A stretch of 7,310 nucleotides of DNA from positions 1 to 7,310 of the forward strand of contig CALDLZ010000045.1 in the NCBI GenBank assembly GCA_937915335.1, written 5' to 3'. Below, piece after piece: positions 1 through 6,426 of the stretch. The position numbers were made by a program, and so were the translations under genes. The stretch is from an uncultured Faecalibacterium sp. GTDB lineage: Bacteria; Bacillota; Clostridia; Oscillospirales; Ruminococcaceae. The number at the start of each line of letters is the position of its first letter. Position 1 is the stretch's first letter. A model generated the notes under the pieces. It was not told where the DNA came from and did no database searches. It was given only the letters and a program-made list of their open reading frames with translations.

Positions 1-1
1 G

Positions 2-23
2 CAGACGTGTGCTCTTCCGATCT
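2..23 (+). other. Illumina sequencing adapter remnant
   Basis: These 22 bases match the 3' end of the Illumina TruSeq read-2 adapter/primer, ending in GCTCTTCCGATCT. They are library-construction sequence, not genome. Base 1 does not match the adapter. Genomic sequence starts at about 24, inside a SEDS gene whose reading frame happens to stay open through the adapter, so any translation before base 24 is artificial. The contig was evidently not fully trimmed. Confidence 0.96.
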
Positions 24-979
24 CCGAAGCGGTCGGGCGCACGGGCGGCAAGGGTGATACCCCGCCAGAGCAGAAGGACAAACAGGAGCACCACGGTGCA
101 GGCCCCCACAAAGCCCAGTTCCTCACAGACGATGGAGAAGATAAAGTCGTTCTGGGGCTCGGGCACGAAAAGATGCTTCTGGCGGCTGTTGCCCAGCCCC
201 AGCCCGGTGGCCCCACCCGAACCGATGGCATACAGGCTCTGGATGGTCTGGTGCCCATCCCCCAGCGGGTCGGCAAAGGGATCCTGCCAGGAGCGCAGAC
301 GGTCAGCGGCATAGGGCACAAGGTCCGGCATCACGATCATCGCGGCCCCGATAGCGGCTGCCCCGCCCACGCCCGCCAGCACGAACCACCGCAGACCAGT
401 ACCGCCCACAAACATCAGCACAGCCCCGATGCCCAAGATCAGCAGGGTACCTGAAAGGTGGGGTTCCAGCAGCATCAGCACCGCCACCACACCCAGCACC
501 AGCGCAAATGGCAGCACACCCACCGCAAAGCTAGACATCTTATCGTGGTTCAGTGAGATGATATGCGAAAACACCAGCACCACGGCAAATTTTGCAATTT
601 CGCTGGGCTGCAAGGTTCCCAGCCCCGGCAGCACCAGCCACCGCTTGCAGCCGTTGTACTCGGGCATAGAGAGTACCGTTGCCAGCAATACCAGCGAGAT
701 GCCCAAAAGCGGCCAGGCCAATTTGTGGAAGATGTGGTAATCCACCCGGCTGGCCAGCCACAGCCCCGCAATGCCCATGACCGCATAGAGCAGCTGGGGC
801 CGCAGGTAGGCAAAGGCATCGCCGCGCCGGTAAAGGGCCACTGCCCCCGACGCGCTGCCCAGCATCACCAGCCCGAACCCCACCAGCGTGAGCACCAGCA
901 CCAGAAACGGCAAGTCCATTGCCGGCAGAACCCGCAGCGGGGCCCTGTGCCGTCCGCCTGCCACGGCAGTCAGTTTCAT
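24..979 (-). CDS. ftsW: FtsW/SpoVE-family SEDS peptidoglycan glycosyltransferase (3' end missing)
   Basis: This is an integral-membrane lipid II polymerase of the SEDS family (FtsW, RodA, SpoVE), which builds glycan strands with a class B PBP partner. Translating the minus strand from the ATG at 979 gives 318 residues before the adapter. The protein has many hydrophobic segments, the first at about residues 22-44. Family blocks are visible: KRWLVLPGLGTLQPSEIAK (112-130), EPHLSGT (172-178), the extracellular loop WQDPFADPLGDGHQ (231-244), AIGSGG (251-256), GLGNSRQK (261-268) and PEPQNDFIFSIVCEELGF (273-290). Asp237 in the loop aligns with the catalytic Asp known in FtsW/RodA. The end, LLWRGITLAARAPDRF, closely resembles my recollection of B. 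subtilis SpoVE, so roughly 50-60 C-terminal residues are missing. A GGGGG ribosome site (987-991) lies 7 nt before the start. FtsW versus SpoVE cannot be decided, but the spread of motifs favours FtsW/SpoVE over RodA. Confidence 0.93.
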
Positions 980-986
980 GTCGTCA

Positions 987-1030
987 CCCCCAGTTTTACT
1001 ATTGTACGTCAAAACCGGGGCGGCTAGTCT
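987..1030. promoter_or_regulatory. Divergent promoter region of the SEDS/PBP pair (tentative)
   Basis: The two genes diverge across 104 bp, so both promoters should lie here. On the plus strand TTGTAC (1002-1007), a 17-nt spacer and TAGTCT (1025-1030) form a weak sigma-A-like candidate for the PBP gene. On the minus strand TACAAT (complement of 1001-1006) could be a -10 for the SEDS gene, but it would leave a leader of only about 15 nt and its -35 is poor. Both candidates overlap at 1001-1007. The matches are imperfect. Confidence 0.3.
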
Positions 1031-1083
1031 ATTTTCTTCTGGTTCTGCGTAAAGATGAACGAATAACGAAAGGGGGCCCGCTT

Positions 1084-2955
1084 ATGCCAAGACTTCTCCG
1101 CACCCTGCCCGAGCGGGCGTTCCGCCGCCGGGCCCGGATGGTGGCGGTGCTGTTCTGCGTTCTCTGCGCCGGGCTGGCGGCACGGCTTTTCTTTTTGCAG
1201 GTGCGCACCGATGGCTTCTATGCGGAGCGGGCAGAAGGCCAGCAGCTGCGGGACACTGTTGTGCCTGCCGACCGGGGGCGCATTTACAGTGCGGACGGCG
1301 TTTTATTGGCCGCCAACAGCAGCTGCTGGACTTTGCGGGCCTCCCCCCGGGAGATGCCAGAGGAAAAGCTCCATCTTGCCGCCCGGGGCCTTACGGAGAT
1401 TCTGGAGTTGGACGAATCGGCCCTGCTGGAAAAATTCAGCGACCGCCGTTCCAACGACTGTCTGCTCCGCTACCGGGTAGACCGGGATACTGCCGACAGG
1501 GTGCGGGACTTCTGCGAGACAAACGGCATCACCGGCATCCGCATCAATCAGGACAGCAAGCGATGGTACCCGCAGGGGGAGTTTCTTGCCTCGGTACTGG
1601 GATTCACCAATGTGGACAACGCAGGCGTGTCCGGGCTGGAGCTGAAATATGACGACCTGCTCATCGGGGAAAATGGCGTGGTACTCACCGCCGTCAACGC
1701 CTGGGGCTATACATTAGAGCAGAGCTACGAGACCGAGCGCTTTCCCACCGAGGGGGATGGCCTGCGGCTGACCATCGACACCAATATCCAGCATTACCTT
1801 GAGAACGCGCTGTCCTATGCCGTGCAGGAGCACCATGTGGCGGCACGGGCCGTGGGCATCGTAATGGATGTAAACACCGGGGCAGTGCTGGCTATGTCCA
1901 CCACGCCCTCCTACGACCCCAACGAGCCTCGTGTGATTGCGGACACCACCACCCGGAACACCGTGGAAGCTCTGACCGGCGATGAGCGCAAGGCCGCCTT
2001 ACAGCTGGCCCAGCAGACCCAGTGGCGGAACAAGGCCGTCAGCGACCTGTACGAGCCGGGCAGCGTGTTCAAGCTCATCACCTGCGCAGCGGCACTCGAC
2101 GCAGGGGCAGTGACCAAAAATTCCAGTTTTTACTGCGGGGAATCCATCTCGGTGGCGGGCACACGCTTCCACTGTGCCAACCACAAGCGCCACGGGGCCC
2201 AGACGGTGACCCAGGCGCTGGAAAATTCCTGCAACCAGAGCTTTATTCAAATCGGGGCCCGGCTGGGCAAGGAGGCCTTCTGCGATTACTTTGCGGCCTT
2301 TGGTCTGCGGGAGCCCACCGGCATCGACCTGCCCGCCGAACCGAGAAAGAGCCTGTACTACACCGCTGACCGGATGGGCCCGGTGGAACTGGCCTCCTGC
2401 GCTTTCGGGCAGAGCAGTAAAATTTCCTATCTCGAAATGGCGGCGGCAGTCTGCGCCGTGGTCAACGGCGGTAAGCTCATGCAGCCCTATGTTGTCTCGG
2501 ATATTCTGGCCCCGGACGGCGGCACCATTGCGCATATCGACCCCTCCTGCAAACGGCAGGTCCTCAAGGAAAGCACCAGTCAGACCATGCGGGAGATGAT
2601 GGAAGCCGTGGTGCTCTACGGCGGCGGGCGGAACGCCCAGATCGCAGGCTACCGGGTTGGCGGCAAGAGCGGCACCAGCCAGAAGCTGGACAGTGAGGAT
2701 GAAAAGGCCCGCATCGCCAGCTTTGTGGCAGTGGCCCCCATCGATGACCCGCAGTTTCTCTGCCTGGTCTGCCTGGATGAGCCCCACAGCTGGACAACGG
2801 CGGGCGGCAGCCTGTCGGCTCCCGTCTGCGCCGAGGTGCTGGAACAGACCCTTGTCTATAAGGGCATCCCCCGCACCGTGGAACCCAGCCCCGCCACCAC
2901 TGCGGAGACCGCCGCTGACCTCCCCGCCGACGGCGACAGCTTTGACGGGGCCTAA
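1084..2955 (+). CDS. Class B penicillin-binding protein (peptidoglycan D,D-transpeptidase, FtsI/SpoVD/PBP2 type)
   Basis: This is a membrane-anchored transpeptidase that cross-links peptidoglycan and is the usual partner of a SEDS polymerase. The product is 623 residues. A basic N-terminus (RRRAR, 14-18) precedes one membrane anchor at about 19-38. The PBP dimerisation domain starts with DRGRIYSADGVLLA (63-76). The transpeptidase domain has all three catalytic motifs: SVFK with nucleophile Ser327 and Lys330, SCN at 382-384, and KSGT at 528-531 (KSG rather than the commoner KTG). The start at ATG 1084 was chosen because GAAAGGGGG (1068-1076) lies 7 nt upstream and the anchor follows directly. 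An upstream in-frame start at 919 would add 55 residues that fall inside the SEDS gene and the intergenic region. There is no PASTA domain; the protein ends in a Pro/Ala/Thr/Asp-rich tail (about 595-623), which argues against a classical SpoVD. FtsI is the likeliest role, but this is not proven. Confidence 0.95.
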   Translation: MPRLLRTLPERAFRRRARMVAVLFCVLCAGLAARLFFLQVRTDGFYAERAEGQQLRDTVVPADRGRIYSADGVLLAANSSCWTLRASPREMPEEKLHLAARGLTEILELDESALLEKFSDRRSNDCLLRYRVDRDTADRVRDFCETNGITGIRINQDSKRWYPQGEFLASVLGFTNVDNAGVSGLELKYDDLLIGENGVVLTAVNAWGYTLEQSYETERFPTEGDGLRLTIDTNIQHYLENALSYAVQEHHVAARAVGIVMDVNTGAVLAMSTTPSYDPNEPRVIADTTTRNTVEALTGDERKAALQLAQQTQWRNKAVSDLYEPGSVFKLITCAAALDAGAVTKNSSFYCGESISVAGTRFHCANHKRHGAQTVTQALENSCNQSFIQIGARLGKEAFCDYFAAFGLREPTGIDLPAEPRKSLYYTADRMGPVELASCAFGQSSKISYLEMAAAVCAVVNGGKLMQPYVVSDILAPDGGTIAHIDPSCKRQVLKESTSQTMREMMEAVVLYGGGRNAQIAGYRVGGKSGTSQKLDSEDEKARIASFVAVAPIDDPQFLCLVCLDEPHSWTTAGGSLSAPVCAEVLEQTLVYKGIPRTVEPSPATTAETAADLPADGDSFDGA

Positions 2956-2960
2956 AACGG

Positions 2961-2989
2961 GCAGCAAAAAAGACCGCCGAAGCGGTCTT
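2961..2989 (-). terminator. Rho-independent terminator of xpt (UUCG tetraloop)
   Basis: AAGACCGC (2970-2977) and GCGGTCTT (2982-2989) form a perfect 8-bp stem around a 4-nt loop. Read on the minus strand the loop is TTCG and the stem runs straight into a T-run (complement of 2966-2971), a textbook intrinsic terminator 14 nt after the xpt stop codon. On the plus strand the hairpin also lies 14 nt after the PBP stop but is followed only by TTG, so it would stop PBP transcripts less well. It may act in both directions for the convergent genes. Confidence 0.9.
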
Positions 2990-3003
2990 GAAGTACTTGC
3001 TTT

Positions 3004-3597
3004 TTAGTTCTGGTTCGGCTGCTCACGGAACTTGATCTCGCCGGTGGTGCTGTCCATGGATTCGACGATGGCGAGGCTTTCCAGCTGGATGCCCTTGCGA
3101 CGGATGAGCTCGCCGCCCTGCTGGAAGCCCTTTTCAACGGCGATGCCGATGCCCTCGACGGTGGCGCCGGCCTTTTCGGTCAGCTCCAGCAGGCCCATCA
3201 GGGCACAACCGTTGGCCAGGAAGTCGTCGATGATCAGGACGTGATCCTCTGCGGTGAGGAACTTCTTGGAGACGATGACGTTGTAGATCTTCTTGTGGGT
3301 GAAGGACTGGATCTTGGTCTCGTAGTTGTCGTAATCCAGGTTGATACTCATGGATTTTTTGGCAAAGACAACGGGCACGTTGAACTCACTGGCGACGACA
3401 GCTGCAATGCCGATGCCGCTGGCTTCGATGGTCAGCACCTTGTTGATGGGCTTGCCCGCAAACAGGCGCTTCCACTCCTTTGCCATCTCGCGGAACAGAG
3501 GGATGTCCATCTGGTGGTTGATGAAGCTGTCCACCTTCAGCACATTGCCCTCGCGCACGATACCGTCTTTCTGAATCCGTTCTTCCAGCAGTTTCAT
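3004..3597 (-). CDS. xpt: Xanthine phosphoribosyltransferase
   Basis: This cytosolic purine-salvage enzyme transfers xanthine (and less well guanine) to PRPP, giving XMP. The 197-residue product is close to the family size (about 190-195). It shows the Xpt N-terminal signature [11 protein letters not shown] (21-31), TIEASGI (56-62), VPVVFAKK (74-81), the PRPP-binding loop [11 protein letters not shown] (120-130) with acidic pair Asp124/Asp125, and [11 protein letters not shown] near the C-terminus. The sequence aligns well from memory with B. subtilis Xpt. The start at 3597 was chosen over the ATG at 3630 because GGAGGA lies about 10 nt upstream and the Xpt family begins here; the extra 11 residues would be translated from the leader. 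The gene is monocistronic, with its own promoter and terminator. No pbuX-like permease is adjacent. Confidence 0.95.
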   Translation of the reverse strand: MKLLEERIQKDGIVREGNVLKVDSFINHQMDIPLFREMAKEWKRLFAGKPINKVLTIEASGIGIAAVVASEFNVPVVFAKKSMSINLDYDNYETKIQSFTHKKIYNVIVSKKFLTAEDHVLIIDDFLANGCALMGLLELTEKAGATVEGIGIAVEKGFQQGGELIRRKGIQLESLAIVESMDSTTGEIKFREQPNQN

Positions 3598-3643
3598 TTC
3601 CGTCTCTTCCTCCAAGCTTTGGTACAGCATTTTGATTTTACCT

Positions 3644-3673
3644 AGTATACCGGATTTACACCCCCGTTTTCAA
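3644..3673 (-). promoter_or_regulatory. xpt promoter
   Basis: On the minus strand TTGAAA (complement of 3668-3673), an 18-nt spacer and TATACT (complement of 3644-3649) form a good sigma-A promoter. Transcription would start near 3637, leaving a leader of only about 40 nt before the xpt ATG. That is too short to hold a purine riboswitch. Confidence 0.72.
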
Positions 3674-3695
3674 GGTCTTTTCGGCATTTTCTCTC

Positions 3696-3723
3696 TTGTT
3701 TTTCTAACAAATTTGAGTATACT
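3696..3723 (+). promoter_or_regulatory. Promoter of the patatin-like gene
   Basis: TTGTTT (3696-3701), a 16-nt spacer and TATACT (3718-3723) form a sigma-A-like promoter, divergent from the xpt promoter about 20 bp away. The predicted start near 3730 gives a leader of about 115 nt before the ATG at 3846. The surrounding sequence is AT-rich, whereas the leader is very GC-rich. Confidence 0.62.
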
Positions 3724-3747
3724 GAAAGCAACAGCTCCACGGGGGAA

Positions 3748-3812
3748 CCGGGGAGCCCGGGTGCAGGGCAAGGCACCTGTTTTTCTGTATGCAGGGCCGC
3801 CTGTTCGGGCCC
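3748..3812 (+). promoter_or_regulatory. Structured GC-rich leader of the patatin-like gene
   Basis: Three consecutive hairpins can be drawn. They are CCGGG/CCCGG (3748-3752 with 3756-3760), GGTGC/GCACC (3760-3764 with 3773-3777) followed by TGTTTTT (T-run 3780-3784), and GGGCC/GGCCC (3794-3798 with 3808-3812). The second resembles a weak intrinsic terminator and shares base 3760 with the first. This layout could allow attenuation, but it matches no riboswitch or leader-peptide class known to me, and in GC-rich DNA such stems can arise by chance. Confidence 0.3.
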
Positions 3813-3845
3813 CGCGCGCGATGGAGAAGAAGGAGTATCACGCTT

Positions 3846-4715
3846 ATGAAAACCGGATTGATTCTGGAGGGCGGTGCCATGCGCGGCATGTTTACCGCCG
3901 GTGTTCTGGATGTCCTGATGGAGCAGGGCATCACGGTGGATGGCACCATTGGCGTTTCGGCGGGTGCAGTGTTCGGCTGCAACTACAAATCCCACCAGAT
4001 CGGCCGCACTATCCGCTACAACACCACCTACTGCAACGACAAGCGGTACGCCAGCTTCAAGAACCTGCTGCGCACCGGCAACCTGTACAGTGAGGAGTTC
4101 TGCTACCACGAGGTACCGGAAAAGCTGGACCCGTTTGATGATAAAGCCTTCCGGGAATCTCCCATGGATTTCTTTGTGGTCTGCACCGACCTGCGTACCG
4201 GCGACCCTATCTACCACAAGTGCCGCACTGGCGATGCCGAGGATGTGCGCTGGATGGAAGCTTCCGCCTCTATGCCGCTGGCGGCCAAGATCGTCAAGAT
4301 CGGTCATTACAGTCTGCTGGACGGCGGCGTGGCCGATTCTATCCCCGTCCGCTTCTTCGAGTCCATCGGCTACAAACGCAACCTCATCGTGCTTACCCAG
4401 CCCAAGGGCTTTGTGAAGAAGAAGAATCCCATGCTGCCCGCCATCCGGGCACGGTATCTGCGCTACCCCGCCTTTGTTGAGGCCGTGGCTGACCGCCACG
4501 AGCGCTACAACGAGACCCTGAGCTACATCTCCATGCTGGAGCAGTCCGGTCAGGCGTATGTTCTCCGCCCGCCTATCCCGCTGGAGATCGGTGCCATGGA
4601 GCGTGACCCCGATCAGCTGCGCCGCGTCTACGAGACCGGCCGCGCCGTGGCACAGATCCAGGTAGACAAGATCAAGGCGTTCCTGGATACCGCCAAGGCA
4701 GAGCCCGAAGAATAA
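3846..4715 (+). CDS. Patatin-like phospholipase (YjjU/RssA-like serine hydrolase)
   Basis: This is a predicted cytosolic lipid acyl hydrolase with a Ser-Asp dyad; its natural substrate is unknown. The 289-residue product opens with the patatin fold: LILEGGAMRGMFTAGVLD (5-22, oxyanion-hole Gly-rich loop), then GVSAG (36-40) with nucleophile Ser38, and LLDGGVADSIP with catalytic Asp159 in DGG. The later part, including KKKNPMLPAIRARYLRYP and MLEQSGQAYVLRPP, resembles the bacterial YjjU branch. No signal peptide or membrane span is seen. The start at 3846 was chosen because AAGGAG (3830-3835) lies 10 nt upstream and the patatin domain begins immediately; the in-frame ATG at 3789 falls within the structured leader and would add 19 basic residues. 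It appears to be a single-gene unit between its own promoter and terminator. Confidence 0.93.
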   Translation: MKTGLILEGGAMRGMFTAGVLDVLMEQGITVDGTIGVSAGAVFGCNYKSHQIGRTIRYNTTYCNDKRYASFKNLLRTGNLYSEEFCYHEVPEKLDPFDDKAFRESPMDFFVVCTDLRTGDPIYHKCRTGDAEDVRWMEASASMPLAAKIVKIGHYSLLDGGVADSIPVRFFESIGYKRNLIVLTQPKGFVKKKNPMLPAIRARYLRYPAFVEAVADRHERYNETLSYISMLEQSGQAYVLRPPIPLEIGAMERDPDQLRRVYETGRAVAQIQVDKIKAFLDTAKAEPEE

Positions 4716-4728
4716 TTTCCGACCCATA

Positions 4729-4776
4729 CACAACCCCCCCCGCCAGTTTTCTTACTGACAGGGGGTGTTTTTGCAG
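4729..4776 (+). terminator. Rho-independent terminator after the patatin-like gene
   Basis: ACAACCCCC (starting near 4729) pairs with GGGGGTGT (4761-4768) with one bulged A. An inner CAG/CTG pairing closes a T-rich loop, and GTTTTT follows. It lies just after the patatin stop codon and before the methyltransferase ribosome site. The C-run is longer than the G-run, so the exact pairing can slip. Some read-through to the next gene is possible, as no separate promoter for that gene is obvious. Confidence 0.7.
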
Positions 4777-4804
4777 AAGGAAACAGTAAAGAAAGGGAAC
4801 AGCC

Positions 4805-5341
4805 ATGATGTACACACTGCATTACGATTCCCCGCTGGGCGGCATCCTGCTGGCGGCGGACGAGACGGGCCTGACCGGGCTCTGGTTCGATGGCGAAAAG
4901 TACTTCGCCGATCTCCTCGACTCGGAACACACGGCCCAGGAAACGCCCGTCCTTCTCGAGACAAAACGCTGGCTGGACATCTATTTCAGCGGACAGGAGC
5001 CGGATTTCACCCCGCCGCTCCACCCCATCGGTTCGCCCTTCCGGCAGGAAGTATGGGAGCTGCTGCTCCGGATTCCCTACGGCCAGACCACGACCTATGG
5101 CGCACTGGCAAAGCAGCTGGCGGCAAGGCACAGTCTTTCCCGGATGTCAGCGCAGGCCGTGGGCGGTGCTGTCGGGCACAATGAAATCTCGATTATTATT
5201 CCCTGCCACCGTGTGGTTGGCACCAACGGCAGTCTGACTGGCTATGCAGGCGGCATCGATAAAAAAGTAAAGCTGTTGACGCTGGAAAAAGTCTGCATGG
5301 ACGATTTCTTTGTCCCGACGAAGGGGACGGCATTGGTTTGA
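4805..5341 (+). CDS. ogt: Methylated-DNA--[protein]-cysteine S-methyltransferase
   Basis: This suicide DNA-repair protein moves the alkyl group from O6-methylguanine (and O4-methylthymine) to its own cysteine. The 178-residue product has an N-terminal ribonuclease-H-like domain (about 1-75), then the DNA-binding MGMT domain. Within that are FRQEVWELLLRIPYGQTTTYGALA (79-102), the helix-turn-helix region with SAQAVGGAVGHNE (115-127), and the active site IIIPCHRVVG with acceptor Cys134. GSLTGYAGGIDKK completes the fold. No Ada-type AraC or zinc domain is present, so it is the stand-alone Ogt type. GAAAGGG (4791-4797) lies 7 nt before the first of two adjacent ATG codons; either could be used. 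The C-terminal tail DDFFVPTKGTAL continues beyond the core domain, as I recall for other Firmicutes homologues. It is convergent with the next gene, with a 19-bp gap. Confidence 0.94.
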   Translation: MMYTLHYDSPLGGILLAADETGLTGLWFDGEKYFADLLDSEHTAQETPVLLETKRWLDIYFSGQEPDFTPPLHPIGSPFRQEVWELLLRIPYGQTTTYGALAKQLAARHSLSRMSAQAVGGAVGHNEISIIIPCHRVVGTNGSLTGYAGGIDKKVKLLTLEKVCMDDFFVPTKGTALV

Positions 5342-5360
5342 GTGGCCGCGGTTATTTTTA

Positions 5361-6338
5361 TCACAGATTTTCTTTCAGGAATTCTGCACTTATCTGCATG
5401 CTCTTAATGGGAGAGTTATCGATCCAGTTCTGATGTGTTTCCAGAATGACTGCCTTCGCTCCGGCCTGCCGGTCGATTGCCAGCAGTTCTTTCAGCGGCA
5501 TTGTTCCAGTACCAAGCTCCATTGCATCGCTCTTCAGGATAGGCGTCGGCGATGCCCCCTTCTGACGAGTTCCACGATCATTGATATGATGCAGCTTGAG
5601 GCGGTCGCCCAGCCGCTGCATTTCGAGGATCGGATCCGCGCCGCACTCCGCACACCAGTAGCTGTCAAACTCAAAGTTCACGTATTCCGGATCTGTCTCA
5701 TCCTGAATCAGATGATAGGCACTCTCTCCATCGCTGAGACGCAGAAATTCACAGTTGTGATTGTGATACAGCAGATGCACACCGCCTTCAGCCAGACGCT
5801 TTCCAGCTGCATTCAGACGGTTTGCCAGACTTTTTACATTTTCCATATCGCTGTAATCATAGCGGTACATCCCCGTCAAAACAACTTTATCGGTATTGTA
5901 AACGCCGCACTCTTCCAGAACAGAATCCGGGTCAGACTCCATTGCATCCAGATACTGATGCAGCGAGGGAACCTTTAAGCCCGACTCGGCAATAATCGAC
6001 GGCCAATCCAGTTTTCCTCCATTGCCAATGGGCATTCCTGCCATCTGAGTCATCATTTTAATAGCAAAAGAGGTCGGGTGAATCATAAATGCATTCAGCT
6101 CAATTCCCTCAAAGCCTGCGGCTTTGACTGCGGCAAGCGTCTCCAACGCTTTTTCTTCCGTTCCCGTCAGCGTTCCCAGCATGATCTGTTGAATCGCCAT
6201 CATCGGTTTTTCGCCAGTCGCTGCCGCTGTCTCCGGCTCTTCTGCAAGCGCTGTAATCCCCGGCAAGATGCCGGACATTGCCATCATTGCTGCCGACGCT
6301 GCCGTTCCCTGAAGAAATTTCCGTCTGCTCAGTTCCAT
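5361..6338 (-). CDS. Sugar phosphate isomerase/epimerase-like TIM-barrel protein with twin-arginine signal peptide
   Basis: This is a predicted metal-dependent TIM-barrel enzyme of the xylose isomerase-like superfamily (AP-endonuclease-2 fold: IolE, TIM-barrel epimerases). The substrate is unknown. The 325-residue product begins MELSRRKFLQG, a good Tat motif with Arg5-Arg6, followed by a hydrophobic stretch and a likely cleavage site ALA|EE after residue 32. Likely barrel and metal positions are Glu80 (GFEGIELN), His192/His194 with Glu197 (YHNHNCEF), Asp225 (FEFDSYW), His250/His251 with Asp254 (LHHINDRG) and Glu300 (VILETHQN). The start at 6338 was chosen because AAGGAG (complement of 6345-6350) lies 6 nt upstream and the Tat signal starts there; a start at 6389 would bury the signal behind 17 residues. 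Base composition is lower in GC than in the genes to the left. It is divergent from a TetR gene that probably controls it. No clear terminator follows. Confidence 0.87.
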   Translation of the reverse strand: MELSRRKFLQGTAASAAMMAMSGILPGITALAEEPETAAATGEKPMMAIQQIMLGTLTGTEEKALETLAAVKAAGFEGIELNAFMIHPTSFAIKMMTQMAGMPIGNGGKLDWPSIIAESGLKVPSLHQYLDAMESDPDSVLEECGVYNTDKVVLTGMYRYDYSDMENVKSLANRLNAAGKRLAEGGVHLLYHNHNCEFLRLSDGESAYHLIQDETDPEYVNFEFDSYWCAECGADPILEMQRLGDRLKLHHINDRGTRQKGASPTPILKSDAMELGTGTMPLKELLAIDRQAGAKAVILETHQNWIDNSPIKSMQISAEFLKENL

Positions 6339-6372
6339 TATATTCTCCTTTTTCCTGTTGTTTCGTGATTTC

Positions 6373-6389
6373 TTGACAAATTCTGTCAA
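6373..6389. promoter_or_regulatory. Putative TetR operator O1
   Basis: The perfect inverted repeat TTGACA-N5-TGTCAA covers the -35 of the TetR promoter and the first transcribed bases of the isomerase gene. A repressor bound here would hinder both. Caution: half of it is simply the -35 consensus. An adjacent 8-bp palindrome AACTAGTT (6388-6395) extends the symmetric tract. Confidence 0.5.
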
Positions 6390-6401
6390 CTAGTTTATTA
6401 T
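6373..6401 (+). promoter_or_regulatory. Promoter of the TetR gene
   Basis: A consensus TTGACA (6373-6378), a 17-nt spacer and TATTAT (6396-6401) form a near-ideal sigma-A promoter, with a predicted start near 6408. Such a strong promoter for a regulator suggests it is normally held down, fitting autorepression through the palindromes that overlap it. Confidence 0.8.
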
Positions 6402-6426
6402 AGCTCAACAGATGTTGAATTTTCAA
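6397..6426 (-). promoter_or_regulatory. Promoter of the exported isomerase gene
   Basis: On the minus strand TTGAAA (complement of 6421-6426), an 18-nt spacer and a perfect TATAAT (complement of 6397-6402) form a strong sigma-A promoter. The start would be near 6390, with a leader of about 50 nt. Its -10 overlaps the -10 of the divergent TetR promoter. Confidence 0.75.
6405..6418. promoter_or_regulatory. Putative TetR operator O2
   Basis: The perfect inverted repeat TCAACA-GA-TGTTGA sits in the spacer of the isomerase promoter and over the predicted start of the TetR transcript. The same half-site words recur at 6427-6432 (TCAACA) and 6446-6451 (TGTTGA) in the TetR leader. Half-sites of O1 and O2 share the form TYRACA. 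Their role as TetR sites is inferred from position. Confidence 0.55.

Noticed and set aside
919..1083. 55-residue N-terminal extension of the PBP from an upstream in-frame ATG
   Set aside because: It overlaps the SEDS coding start and the intergenic region, has no ribosome site, and the normal basic anchor begins at 1084.
1999..2967. 322-residue open frame on the minus strand
   Set aside because: It lies antisense to the PBP catalytic domain, has a composition typical of GC-rich shadow frames, and has no recognisable motif.
3598..3690. Purine riboswitch upstream of xpt
   Set aside because: The leader after the best promoter is about 40 nt, and no aptamer core was recognised.
3821..4093. Upstream ATG frame starting just before the patatin gene, a possible overlapping leader gene
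   Set aside because: The product is His/Arg/Gly-rich shadow sequence, and the AAGGAG site inside it serves the ATG at 3846.
3642..4733. 363-residue open frame on the minus strand
   Set aside because: It lies antisense to the patatin-like gene, whose catalytic motifs are intact, and it shows no domain or start signal.
5310..5978. 222-residue open frame on the plus strand
   Set aside because: It is the shadow of the isomerase gene and overlaps the methyltransferase end; no ribosome site or family resemblance.
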